A stretch of DNA of 64,000 nucleotides from Deltaproteobacteria bacterium (lineage in GTDB: Bacteria; SAR324; XYD2-FULL-50-16), in NCBI GenBank assembly GCA_018657625.1, contig JABHWU010000085.1, positions 1 through 64,000 of the forward strand. Reading direction: 5' to 3'. A program made the translations under genes and the position numbers. Below the pieces are notes generated by a model. That model saw only the letters and a list, made by a program, of their open reading frames with translations, did not search any database and was not told where the DNA came from. Of the stretch, positions 37,776 through 46,643 are shown one piece after another (the stretch's first letter is position 1; every line of letters starts with the position of its first letter).

Positions 37776-39518
37776 CTATTTTTTCCCGTTAATTATTATA
37801 TTGTATTTTTTTAATTTCCTCGAAAGTGTTGATTGATTAATTCCCAGGTGATTTGCCACCTGGGTTTGATTGGAATAGAGGCCAAATGCTTCTGTAATCA
37901 TTTGTTTTTCCAGCACTTCTACCGCATGTGATAAACTCAAACGATCACATTTTTTTTGAGGGAGTGACCATGAACTATCAGGGATTATATAGGGCGGTAA
38001 ATCGCCAACTTCAATTTTCTTTGATGTGCTAAGTGCCGCTAACTGCTCTGTTAAATTAGCTAACTCTCTCAAGTTACCGGGAAAATCATATTGACTTAGG
38101 ATTGAAATCACACGGGGATTAGAATTAATATGATCTTCATTTTTCTCATTATAACGTTTGAGATAAAAATCAACCAAAGCTGCCAAATCTATAATACGTT
38201 TACGAAGCGGAGGAACATTAATCGTCACCACACTAATTAAGTAAAACAAATCTTCCCGTAAATTTCCATTTTTAACTTCCAGGTTCAAAGGAGTAGCACT
38301 CGAAACAATCAAACGGAAATTGTTTTTTCTTTCTGCTGCGGATTTCATATTGGAATCCTGACGATCATCCAGCATTTCAACCAAACGTACTTGCAATTGC
38401 AAAGGCAACTTAGCCAACTCTTCCAAATATAAAGTCCCTTTATCAGCCATTTCTATGACACCAATTTCACTATCATCGTTTGAATTGCTCCCAAATAACT
38501 CTTTTTCAATGATATCAATAGGTAGTGAACCACATTCATAGTGAACAAAGGGCTGTTTTTGTCGTTTTGATTCCAAATGAATGGAACGTGCCAGCTCTTT
38601 TTTCCCTGTTCCCGGTTCACCTTGCACCAGAACAATTACATCAGATTTTGAGGCTTTTTTAAATACAGATTTGACATGATTTACTTCCTGGCTTTGAGAT
38701 ACAATCACTGAAAAAAGCTGATTTTGGGAGCTTAATTCATTTAACTCAGATTGATACCCTTCGATCAGTTTTTTAGATTTTTCCAAATCTGTTCTTAAGT
38801 CGCTTAGTTCGGTAATGTCACGTTCATTAACGACCACCAGAGTTATTTCTCCCTGTTCATTAATTACCGGACTTCCAGTTGCCAGGATTTTCCTGCCATT
38901 GTGCATATTTTGAATAAATGTAACCGGCTTCCTTTGCTTAAAAACTTCAAGTGTCACTGATCGATCAGCTAATCCGCTGGCAATTAATTCCTCCATTGTT
39001 TTGCCGATGACAGACTTTGGATTCAATTGATTCATTTTTGAAGAGGCTTTATTTATCATTTGAACACGACCTTCCGCATCGCAAATCCAGATACCATCAA
39101 AAGAAGCTTCCAAAATTTCAGATAAATCCATGTTCAGAGAATTTTCAAAAGCTTTAATTTTTGAGTTTCTGGCCCTTTGATTATTCGAATGAACATTTAT
39201 GCAGATAAAAAGGTCCTCGTTCTCATATTGGATGGGAACCAAATCAACGTTCAAAGAGGCTTCAAACTCTTTTAATTCAAGCGCAAAGTGATGTACCTGA
39301 TCTGCTAGTGAATTATCAATATAAGAAGAAATTGATCCAAATATAGCATTGCAGTGATTTCCAATCATCTGAGTTTGAGTCAGCCGGGTCAACTGGGTCA
39401 ATTGATCGTTCACAAATCGTATTTTGTGACTCGAATCCACTAAAGCGATACCAATCGGAATTTGATTAACAATACGAGGTAAAAGCGATGGTATTAAATC
39501 TTCGTTTTGAGTTAACAT
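37776..39518 (-). CDS. PAS/AAA+/Fis-type transcriptional regulator lacking GAFTGA
   Basis: A 580-residue regulator: PAS domains at about 12-75 and 130-235, a coiled linker, an AAA+ domain from about 265 (Walker A GEPGTGKKE, Walker B GTLYLEELAK) and a C-terminal Fis-type HTH (SNQTQVANHLGINQSTLSRK). It looks like a sigma-54 activator but the GAFTGA loop is replaced by ELFGSNSNDDSEIG, so it probably cannot contact sigma-54, as in TyrR. The Walker B has Glu-Glu in place of Asp-Glu. I infer a metabolite-sensing sigma-70-type regulator of the adjacent gabT-AOR-OYE genes, acting at the 24-base palindrome. Confidence 0.85.
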   Translation of the reverse strand: MLTQNEDLIPSLLPRIVNQIPIGIALVDSSHKIRFVNDQLTQLTRLTQTQMIGNHCNAIFGSISSYIDNSLADQVHHFALELKEFEASLNVDLVPIQYENEDLFICINVHSNNQRARNSKIKAFENSLNMDLSEILEASFDGIWICDAEGRVQMINKASSKMNQLNPKSVIGKTMEELIASGLADRSVTLEVFKQRKPVTFIQNMHNGRKILATGSPVINEQGEITLVVVNERDITELSDLRTDLEKSKKLIEGYQSELNELSSQNQLFSVIVSQSQEVNHVKSVFKKASKSDVIVLVQGEPGTGKKELARSIHLESKRQKQPFVHYECGSLPIDIIEKELFGSNSNDDSEIGVIEMADKGTLYLEELAKLPLQLQVRLVEMLDDRQDSNMKSAAERKNNFRLIVSSATPLNLEVKNGNLREDLFYLISVVTINVPPLRKRIIDLAALVDFYLKRYNEKNEDHINSNPRVISILSQYDFPGNLRELANLTEQLAALSTSKKIEVGDLPPYIIPDSSWSLPQKKCDRLSLSHAVEVLEKQMITEAFGLYSNQTQVANHLGINQSTLSRKLKKYNIIINGKK

Positions 39519-39770
39519 TGATCATGCTGATTGATAGAATTTTGATATATTCATTGATAAATAATAAATTTGCACATAATATGTAGTTTTGCATAACGCT
39601 ACTATTAACAATGTAAAATCATATCGGCAAACCTTTTTAACATTCCTACTAATTTCGACTAAGTATTCAGGTTGGTTGATCATTCTTGAGTAACTGATTT
39701 TTACTGATTATCTTCTGGAAACAGTAATTGTAAATTTGATTTAATTATCGGCAATAACCAAAATTTCAAT

Positions 39771-39971
39771 ATGAAAATCACATTCAACCAGTCGGAATTC
39801 AATTTACAGGGAAATACAATCGATGAACTACTAAAAGAATCCAATAGTGATAGAGACCTGGGATTTGTTGTCATGGTCAACAAAAAAATCGTCTTAAAAC
39901 ATCACTGGGGATCACATCAATTAGGTGAGGCAGATATTGTCCAAACAATTCTGCCGGTACATGGGGGTTGA
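39771..39971 (+). CDS. thiS: Sulfur-carrier protein ThiS-like
   Basis: A 66-residue beta-grasp protein ending in the diglycine VHGG required for adenylation and thiocarboxylation. The sequence MKITFNQSEFNLQGNTIDEL, the VVMVNKKIV strand and EADIVQTILPVHGG match ThiS. ThiS carries the sulfur used to build the thiazole of thiamine. No thiG, thiF or thiH is beside it: decayed genes follow downstream, so this may be the leftover of a lost cluster or a stand-alone copy working with partners elsewhere. Confidence 0.8.
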   Translation: MKITFNQSEFNLQGNTIDELLKESNSDRDLGFVVMVNKKIVLKHHWGSHQLGEADIVQTILPVHGG

Positions 39972-40057
39972 CTAACACTCTATCCCTAGTTTTTTCATCT
40001 TTTCCTCACTCGTTCGTCCCCCGACTCACCTATTCCTCAGAGGAGCGATTGGTCGAG

Positions 40058-40436
40058 TTATTGTTTAGGCCGTCCGGTTGCTAATTGTACCAAGAATTCT
40101 GTTCCCTTTTCAATTTCACTCTTAACAATGATTGCCCCATCATGTACCTGGGCGACACTCAGCGCAATTACTAAACCCAGCCCTGCACCCGATGATATCC
40201 ACGAAACTTCTACACGGCAAAAATGATCAAAATATAAGTGAGATGTTTGGGTGCGATACCGACTCCGGTATCGGCAATTAATATTTCTAACAGTTCATCT
40301 GTTTTCTGTTTCAAGGTGATGGTAATACGCCCTTGTTCTGTATATTTAGTCGAGCCGATAAATCCTCAACTGAGATACAGGCGACTGTTTGGGAGATCTG
40401 ATCAATCGGTTTTAGGGCATGTGCAGCCAAAAACGA
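40058..40436 (-). pseudogene. Histidine kinase pseudogene
   Basis: Minus-strand pieces in different frames spell the end of a sensor kinase. FLAAHALKPIDQISQTV and SVEDLSARL are the membrane/HAMP-linker region; then, with the phospho-acceptor domain missing, TKYTEQGRITITLKQ, ILIADTGVGIAP and, after a one-base deletion, GAGLGLVIALSVAQVHDG come from the ATPase domain, ending GTEFLVQLATGRPKQ and a stop. At least one internal deletion and one frameshift are needed, so it is dead. Confidence 0.85.
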
Positions 40437-40437
40437 T

Positions 40438-40742
40438 AAGGTCTATTTGCAGTGTTTTGATCCAATCGAAACAGCAAGAATACACCGCCACTTGCTTCCT
40501 GAATATAATATGGAAATCAAATTCGTTCAACTAATAGCGAGAACTGAATGGCGGATGACCGTGATTTATCAAGGTGAAAAGATAATTCCTTATGACTATT
40601 CCTGAATGTCTAAGCCCGATGGGATGAAGCTGACTTTGAAGACTTACTACGCATTTTTTATTATCAGGTGGGAGTCGATAGCGTCTTTACAGATTTTCCA
40701 GGTCGCGTCGTTAGCTTTTTAAGAAAAACCGATGTTCAATAA
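40438..40742 (+). pseudogene. Glycerophosphodiester phosphodiesterase (GlpQ) pseudogene
   Basis: Plus-strand pieces read KVYLQCFDPIETARIHRHLL, MEIKFVQLIARTEWRM and IIPYDYS-stop-M-KPDGM, then after a deletion and shift EADFEDLLRIFYYQVGVDS and VFTDFPGRVVSFLRKTD. These match the C-terminal third of GlpQ, for example the 'VYLQCFD' and 'GLFTDFP' blocks. The 5' two thirds are absent; the fragment abuts the kinase relic. GlpQ hydrolyses glycerophosphodiesters in the periplasm. Confidence 0.85.
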
Positions 40743-40773
40743 AAATTCGATACGAAACAAAAACGATTCTAAT

Positions 40774-40897
40774 TAGTGTCTGAACGAAAAGTAGGTAATT
40801 TGGGGATATGTACATTTTTTAGTAAAGACTTAAAGATTTAAATACCAGGTTGTTACGTGTCCCCTAAGCAATTAATATCTTTCTCGGCCAGACACTA
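40774..40897 (-). repeat. Miniature inverted-repeat element, copy 2
   Basis: About 124 bases ending in inverted repeats TAGTGTCTG (40774-40782) and CAGACACTA (40889-40897), with similarity continuing inwards (AACGAAAAG versus the complement of CTTTCTCGGC). The inner part matches copy 1 at 11681-11779 in reverse orientation. Its right end lies directly at the codons for the twin-arginine motif of the next gene, whose start it removed. Confidence 0.85.
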
Positions 40898-41658
40898 GAA
40901 GAAATTTTATTAAATCAGCTGCTATTTCAGCTGCAACTATTGGTATATCCAATCAGTTGGAAGCCACCACCCTAAATACTGATCATTCAAAAAATTACCC
41001 CATCGTCCCCTGTGAAAAACAGGTGCCTCTGTTCCGATTCTTCAAATAGGTACATCGCAATCACCGGATCAGGAATACGATAAAATTTTACACTACCTTT
41101 TCAAAGAAGGTGTTTACTATTTAGATACCGCATTGTCATATGGTTGGGGATCGTCACAAAAGGTGATTGCAAACTTTGCTGAGCAGATAGGTGGTCGGCA
41201 AAAACTCTGGTTGACTTCCAAATCAAAAGCCTGGATCATAAAAGGTCTTGAGGAAGACATTGACGAATGCCTAAGCGAATTAAAGACGGACTACCTGCAT
41301 CTTTATCAAAAACATATGCTTTCTGATCCGGATGATATTAATAAGGAATTTATTAGTATTGGAGATCGTTTGAAAAAATCGGGCAAAATGCGATTTTTCG
41401 GATTTTCCTGCCAGGGATGTTCGCACTTTTGCGAAAACGCAGTTCAGGGAGAAGCCAGAATTGCAGATTCATTAAGATTTTTAGTGTACTATGAATGTTT
41501 TGGAAAAAAAGAGAGAGCGAAAGAACTGTATAAAGAGATTCCAAACAACAAGAGAGTACTAACGCAGCAGCAGTATCAAATTGCATAATCTATTTGTCCG
41601 CAAGGAATCAATATTAAACATTATCTGGAAATAGCCAATAAAGTATTGGCAACATAAT
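40897..41658 (+). pseudogene. Tat-exported aldo/keto reductase pseudogene
   Basis: Begins at RRNFIKSAAISAATIG, a twin-arginine signal without its start codon because the miniature element lies directly in front. A frameshift near 41030 links KQVPL to PILQIGTSQSPDQEYDKIL, LDTALSYGWGSSQKVI, KLWLTSKSKAW and TDYLHLYQKHM, the aldo/keto reductase barrel; another break near 41586 precedes ICPQGINIKHYLEIANKVL, the C-terminal region of iron-sulfur type members. The central frame (41133-41588) is open but incomplete. Confidence 0.85.
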
Positions 41659-41668
41659 AGGAAAACCA

Positions 41669-42379
41669 ATGCTAAGATTTTTTATAATCCTTTTGACTCT
41701 GATGCTATTTGGGCAGCTTACATTAGCTAAAGAAGAGCTGATTCAAAAAGTACCACTAATTTTTTTTAAATCCGATGAATTTCTTGATAATCGCATCGCA
41801 TACTATGTTAGTTTGAAAGAGGACACTATACCGGAAGTATTATTCCAATCCGAGGATTATCAACCATTATCAGAAACTGAAAGATTAATGGCGTTTCGGG
41901 CACGCTTTTCTGTTCAATTTCCGAATCCGCTTCCACCCAGAGAGCTTTTTAACTCAGGAGAGACCTTCACAGCGTTGAATAATGAAACTCGTTTTTTTAA
42001 AACAGGTGCGTATGGATTTAAAGCAGAACGACCATCCTTTCTTTTCAATATTAACTTTAAAATGAATGCATCGGTTTCAGAGAAGGGAGATAATACGGCG
42101 TTGACGCGGAGTCTGATGGAAAACACCGGATTGATCGGAGAACCTGATTTAATCATATCGCAACGGATGTACGATTATAATCGTTTCATCTCAGAAACCA
42201 TTTTTCACTTTGCTTTATATAAAGTTGAAAAGGAAAGATGGATTGTTGAGGTAATCGGTTGGACCGGAATGAAAGCAGAAGTACCTGACTATTTTCAACG
42301 GAAGATAACAGAAGCTTATGCCGGAAAGATGGAACATTTCAAGGAATCCCTGCAAAAAGTCTTACGCGGCAAAAGTTAA
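41669..42379 (+). CDS. Secreted hypothetical protein
   Basis: A 236-residue protein with a signal peptide (MLRFFIILLTLMLFGQLTLA, probably cleaved after residue 20). The mature part is not recognised: it contains ERLMAFRARFSVQFPNPLPP and YNRFISETIFHFALYKVEKE, and ends in a basic tail. It is probably periplasmic. A TAGGAAAACC sequence precedes the ATG. It stands between decayed genes but its frame is intact and its codon use is like that of the other genes. Confidence 0.6.
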   Translation: MLRFFIILLTLMLFGQLTLAKEELIQKVPLIFFKSDEFLDNRIAYYVSLKEDTIPEVLFQSEDYQPLSETERLMAFRARFSVQFPNPLPPRELFNSGETFTALNNETRFFKTGAYGFKAERPSFLFNINFKMNASVSEKGDNTALTRSLMENTGLIGEPDLIISQRMYDYNRFISETIFHFALYKVEKERWIVEVIGWTGMKAEVPDYFQRKITEAYAGKMEHFKESLQKVLRGKS

Positions 42380-42846
42380 TGAGATTTGAAGGGTGGAACT
42401 TTTATGATCAAAATATTATTATCTCTGTAATTGGGGGTTACTTCTACGTTCCCGATCTGAAATTGACTAAAAACTCGCCTGTCCTTTGCGCATTGCCTTA
42501 ACTTCAGTCCCTCACTTTTACCAAACCATAGTATTAACTTTTTCTTTCAAAACCTGCTGCAGCCAAACAAAATTAACTTTCAGTTTCTGGCCTTTCCACG
42601 GCCTATATCTGGTTCAAGGTCAAGAGATTTATTGTGATTCGAAAAACATCTATTAGCTAGTTTGATGGTTCATCTAGGCAAACCGATGGATGGTTATGAG
42701 AGCAAAGATAAAGATTCCAAAGAACTCGGTACCAGAGGAGGTGTTATTTCAATGATTAACAGCATGGTTTGAAACAAACTGATTTAAGAGATGTTTTCGG
42801 TTCTTTATTAAAGGATTTTTAAAACTATATATTTGAGTTCCTACAA
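42380..42846. other. Gap with decayed coding sequence
   Basis: No intact gene. The minus strand between about 42470 and 42600 shows short open stretches (KLKVNFVWLQQVLKEKVNTM, EVKAMRKGQASF) broken by stops, which look like a relic; the second is faintly like the end of a transposase, but this is too weak to call. GTAATTGGGGG at 42427 resembles the end of the miniature elements. Confidence 0.3.
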
Positions 42847-43599
42847 TTAAACCTGCATTATCGTTATTCCTTGCTTTTTATAGGGTTCCAGGATTTTAGC
42901 GGAGATTTTTTTTTCGGTAATGAGATGGGTTAGGTTGTTGATTGCTCCTACTGTATAGGTTGTGGCCGTGCCAAGTTTTTCTGCAGATGCCAGGCCAATT
43001 ACTTCTGCTGACCGGTCAATCATCATTTTTTTAACATAGGCTTCTTCTAAATTTGGATTCGTTATTCCTTCTTCCGGATGAATACCATATATTCCCAGGA
43101 AGCAATAATCGGCACGAATTTTTTGTAACATATTGATTGTTTCAGCTCCGGTTCCTACAATTGAATCTTTTTGGAGCCTGCCACCCGCTATAATAACTTC
43201 AATATTAGGATGTTCAGCCAGGGCTAGTGCGATTGGTGGCCCATTTGTAATGACTGTTATTTTTAAATCCAGTGGAAATTCTTTGGCAATTTGTAAAGTT
43301 GTAGTACCACCATCTAGAATGACGACCTGACCGTTGTGAATCATTTTTATGGCTGCCCTGGCGATAGCGATTTTAATCGAAGATGCTTGAGGACGGGTGG
43401 AAAATCTTACCGCACCAGGTGAGCGTGGTAGCGCTCCTCCATGGACTCTTTGCAACATTCCGGATTTTGAAAGTTTCCCAAGATCTCTTCTGATCGTATC
43501 CTCGGAAACACTCAATGCCAGGCCTAAATCCCTGGCGATCAATTTACCCTCTTTTTCTAAAATCTGAAGAATTAATTGATGTCTTTCTGCCATTAACAT
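42847..43599 (-). CDS. DeoR-family transcriptional repressor
   Basis: A DeoR-family regulator of about 250 residues. The N-terminal winged HTH (RHQLILQILEKEGKLIARDL, SVSEDTIRRDLGKL, RVHGGALP) is followed by the sugar-phosphate-sensing domain (VVILDGGTTTLQIAKE, VITNGPPIALALAE, DYCFLGIYGIHPEEGIT). These repressors respond to phosphorylated sugars. The start used is the ATG at 43599, nine bases after AAGG; an ATG at 43593 (MAERHQL) is an alternative. It lies downstream of and in the same direction as the sugar genes and probably controls them. Confidence 0.9.
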   Translation of the reverse strand: MLMAERHQLILQILEKEGKLIARDLGLALSVSEDTIRRDLGKLSKSGMLQRVHGGALPRSPGAVRFSTRPQASSIKIAIARAAIKMIHNGQVVILDGGTTTLQIAKEFPLDLKITVITNGPPIALALAEHPNIEVIIAGGRLQKDSIVGTGAETINMLQKIRADYCFLGIYGIHPEEGITNPNLEEAYVKKMMIDRSAEVIGLASAEKLGTATTYTVGAINNLTHLITEKKISAKILEPYKKQGITIMQV

Positions 43600-43703
43600 A
43601 AACAATTACCTTTTTCTTGGTTGTGTTTTATATTTGCTGTTTAGCCGAGAGTACCACAATTTATCGTTAACCCGATAATTTGGTTCTCGCTACGTCTAAA
43701 CAA

Positions 43704-43715
43704 TTCCACGTGGAA
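43704..43715. promoter_or_regulatory. Short palindrome upstream of the DeoR-family gene
   Basis: TTCCACGTGGAA is a perfect 12-base palindrome about 105 bases upstream of the DeoR-family start. It could be an operator for autoregulation. No second copy was seen before the ABC operon. Confidence 0.25.
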
Positions 43716-43725
43716 AAGCTTCAAA

Positions 43726-43758
43726 CGCCGGGTCCGCTGACGCTTGACCCGACCTACA
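43726..43758 (-). repeat. TGTAGG-type dispersed repeat, short copy
   Basis: The minus strand reads TGTAGGTCGGGTCAAGCGTC followed by AGCGGACCCGGCG, nearly the same as the start of the repeat at 54820 (TGTAGGACGGATCAAGCGAA). GGGTC and GACCC arms make a small hairpin. Compensating changes (GGGTC/GACCC versus GGATC/GATCC) keep the stem paired. Confidence 0.7.
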
Positions 43759-43816
43759 GTTTATCTGCATTAAAAACAAGTCGCAGAGAATACAGCGTTC
43801 ACCTAGAATCATGCCT

Positions 43817-43907
43817 ATTCCGTGTGGTCAGTGTGGTCCGTGGTTAAGAAGTTTCTTCTCAGAGTAGAAAAGAAAGACGACCACGGACCACGCTAACCAC
43901 ACAGAAT
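43817..43907. repeat. Long hairpin repeat with 28-base arms
   Basis: Arms 43817-43844 and 43880-43907 are inverted and match at 25 of 28 positions; all three differences are C/T, so they leave G-T pairs. The motif GTGGTCCGTGGT is in both arms. The loop is 35 bases. No gene. It looks like a palindromic mobile repeat or a stable RNA hairpin between the DeoR gene and the dehydrogenase gene. Confidence 0.75.
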
Positions 43908-43992
43908 CTACAGAATTTTTAACATTTTGTAATTATTGCTTATAAAATCAAGTTCGGTAACAGTTTCCCTGGCCAGAGACTCCGATGTTCAT

Positions 43993-45027
43993 TTATACTG
44001 CCTTAGGGTCAACCAGGATCTCGATTGCTTCGCCTTTTCTCAGCAAATCCAGTCCTTCTCCAACTTTTGAAATGGGAAATGTGTGAGTAATCAGTGATTC
44101 AACATCCAGAATATCTTCTTCTAAAATTTTGACAGCTTTGGAAAAAGAAGCATTTGCAATCCAGGTTCCGTATAAGGTGAGCTCCTTAAAAATAATTTCA
44201 CTCTGGGGAATTTCCGGTTCCACCTGGGTATTCAAACCAAAAAGTAAAATATTCCCCCCTTTTCGAACGGCCTGAATGGCTGGTTTAATTTGGGACCCAA
44301 CCAATTCAATAACAACGTCTACACCACCTTTGGTCACTTTCTGACAAAAAGATGCTGGGTCATCAACCCGAGGGTCAATGACATAGTCAGCACCGCTTTT
44401 TTGTGCAAATTCCTGTCTTAGTTTGGATGGTTCCGAGACGATAATGGGTGAAACTCCTGATGCTTTTAATAATTGGACAACCAGTAATCCAATAGGACCG
44501 GCTCCCATAACCAAAGCACTATCTCCTGGCATCACGCGAATTTTTTCCATACCATTAATGACGCAGGCTAGTGGTTCTGCAAAAACAGCTTTTCGTGCTG
44601 AAAGATCGGGGGCAATTTTATACAATATTTTTTCTGGAATTCTGGCATATTCAGCAAATCCCCCATCGGTAAAAACACCTAAGGCATTAATGGTTTCACA
44701 TTGATTAGGCATATTGTTTAGACAGAAGTGACAAACCCCGCAAAAATCATTTGGATTTACAACGACGCGATCTCCTTTTTGAAGGTATTTAACTTTATTT
44801 CCGGTTTCTACAACTTTGGCGACAATTTCATGACCTAAAATAACATCAGGCTTGGCAGCGTAACCGGGAGGAACATCCATTATTTTGACATCCGTACCGC
44901 AAATACTACATACTTCTATTTCCACGATTACATCTTCTGGATTTTGAATGCTTGGGATAGCAACATCTTTTAAAGCTAGCTTACCTTCGGATTCAAAGAC
45001 AATGGCATTCATAGTGGTATTTTTCAT
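43993..45027 (-). CDS. Zinc-dependent medium-chain dehydrogenase
   Basis: A 344-residue MDR alcohol/polyol dehydrogenase. Catalytic-zinc ligands are in ICGTD (Cys near 43), GHEIVAKV (His-Glu near 66) and EPLACVI; the structural-zinc cysteines are CGVCHFCLNNMPNQC. The Rossmann fold shows VMGAGPIGLL. The type is that of sorbitol/threonine/L-iditol dehydrogenases, oxidising a hydroxyl of a sugar, polyol or sugar acid with NAD(P). It is the last of the minus-strand sugar genes, 74 bases after the GMC oxidoreductase. Confidence 0.9.
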   Translation of the reverse strand: MKNTTMNAIVFESEGKLALKDVAIPSIQNPEDVIVEIEVCSICGTDVKIMDVPPGYAAKPDVILGHEIVAKVVETGNKVKYLQKGDRVVVNPNDFCGVCHFCLNNMPNQCETINALGVFTDGGFAEYARIPEKILYKIAPDLSARKAVFAEPLACVINGMEKIRVMPGDSALVMGAGPIGLLVVQLLKASGVSPIIVSEPSKLRQEFAQKSGADYVIDPRVDDPASFCQKVTKGGVDVVIELVGSQIKPAIQAVRKGGNILLFGLNTQVEPEIPQSEIIFKELTLYGTWIANASFSKAVKILEEDILDVESLITHTFPISKVGEGLDLLRKGEAIEILVDPKAV

Positions 45028-45101
45028 AGTGGCCTCGATTTAAAATAAATAAAATACGGATTTCTTACAAATACAGATATGAATAATGAAATATCTGTCG
45101 T

Positions 45102-46628
45102 TTACAATTGTTCATAATTGTTTCTGATCCAGTCACCTGTTCTCAGAGCCTGTGCCATGATTGTTAATGCTGGATTCATAGCTGAAGAGGAAGGGAAAAA
45201 TGATCCATCAACAACGAATAGATTATGAATATCATGACTGTGACAAAACTCGTTTAACACTGATTTTTTTGGATCGTGACCGAACTTTAATGTACCAACC
45301 TGATGGGAACAGGTCTCAATCCCAAGTATCCGTGAAAGAATCAATGGATAACCAATGTCTCGCATGATACGACTAAATGTTTGAATTAACGCTTTATGCG
45401 CCTTCGTATTAGTTTGTTTCAAGCTGAGTTTTAAGTCTCCCCCAGACGTTAGTGTCACCCGATTATCCGGGTGTGGTAAATCTTCTGTCATAATCCACCA
45501 ATCTACGCTGTGGTCTGCCAGACAACCAAGAATTGGAGACGGAACCCAGGGCTTCTCAGCTGTTAACATTCCTTTCTGTAATTTTCCCACCAATTGAATA
45601 TTACCCAAAGGATACTTCCCGCTTTTGTCGTTAAAGTAAAAATCGTTAATACCCATTGTTTTTTGAAATACAGCTGTATTCGGTTTACCAGGTTTAACAG
45701 CCATCAAAAAAGCATTGTTATGGGCCATGTAATTTCTTCCCACCTGACCGGAGGAATTACCCAGTCCTTCCGGATGTAAATCTGTACCGGAGCGAAGTAA
45801 TAATTCGGCCGATTTTGCGGCGCCGCACGATACTACCACGATATTGCTTTTAAAGGATTGCTTTTCTCCGTCTATTTCGGCCTCGATTGAACTGATTTCA
45901 CGGCCGCTACTACTGGTATTTAACCTAAGTACCTTTGCATTACGGATTAAGGTGACATTACCTTTTTTTAATGCAGGTTCCACGGCATTGACGGCTGCAT
46001 CTGATTTTGCATCCAGTAAGCAAGGGAATCCATCACAGGTTTTGCAGCGAACACATTTTCCTGCTCTGGGATTTTGTTCATTGAGATTAACACCTAAAGG
46101 GAGGTGATAGGGATTTAAACCCATTTTTTTGAACGATTCAGAAAGCTCATCAATATAGGGTTCATGATTGATTGGTGGTAGTGGAAATTCAGTACCCCTT
46201 GGATCTGTAGGATCCTCGTTTTGAAGGCCATGGACATTATAAATTTTTTCTGCCTTTGAATAGTAAGGCTCCAAATCTTCATATGAAATCGGCCACTTCG
46301 GCGAAAGCCCTCCTAAATGTTGAATATTCTGAAAATCCCGTTTCCGTAATCGAGTCAGAACGGCGCCATAAACTTTGGTATTGCCCCCCAGGTAGTAGTT
46401 CATACCGGGTGAAAATGGATTACCCTGAATATCAAACCATTTTTCTTTGGTCTTATAACGAGAATGATGGAATACAGCTTCCGGGCTCCAATTATCAGTA
46501 GATTTTGGCAAATAAGGTCCTTGTTCCAGCAGTAGAATCTTTTTACCCCAGTCTGCCAGTGCATATGCTAAGGTACCACCTCCTGCGCCGGACCCGATAA
46601 TTGCAACGTCATAATGTGTTTTAGTCAT
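45102..46628 (-). CDS. GMC-family FAD oxidoreductase
   Basis: A 508-residue flavoprotein of the glucose-methanol-choline family. The FAD site is VAIIGSGAGGGTLAYALAD at residues 7-25, with LLLEQGPYLP next; GGNTKVYGAVLTR is the second family block, and the C-terminal DGSFFPSSSAMNPALTIMAQ is typical, with the catalytic His in TCSHQVGTLKFG. A four-Cys group, GKCVRCKTCDGFPC near residue 190, is shared with one bacterial subgroup. No signal peptide is evident. The substrate is probably a sugar or polyol brought in by the adjacent ABC system. Confidence 0.88.
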   Translation of the reverse strand: MTKTHYDVAIIGSGAGGGTLAYALADWGKKILLLEQGPYLPKSTDNWSPEAVFHHSRYKTKEKWFDIQGNPFSPGMNYYLGGNTKVYGAVLTRLRKRDFQNIQHLGGLSPKWPISYEDLEPYYSKAEKIYNVHGLQNEDPTDPRGTEFPLPPINHEPYIDELSESFKKMGLNPYHLPLGVNLNEQNPRAGKCVRCKTCDGFPCLLDAKSDAAVNAVEPALKKGNVTLIRNAKVLRLNTSSSGREISSIEAEIDGEKQSFKSNIVVVSCGAAKSAELLLRSGTDLHPEGLGNSSGQVGRNYMAHNNAFLMAVKPGKPNTAVFQKTMGINDFYFNDKSGKYPLGNIQLVGKLQKGMLTAEKPWVPSPILGCLADHSVDWWIMTEDLPHPDNRVTLTSGGDLKLSLKQTNTKAHKALIQTFSRIMRDIGYPLILSRILGIETCSHQVGTLKFGHDPKKSVLNEFCHSHDIHNLFVVDGSFFPSSSAMNPALTIMAQALRTGDWIRNNYEQL

Positions 46629-46643
46629 AATTATTTCAGCTTG

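Noticed and set aside
42424..42660. Possible transposase remnant on the minus strand
   Set aside because: Only short, stop-broken stretches with a faint likeness; not enough to name a family.
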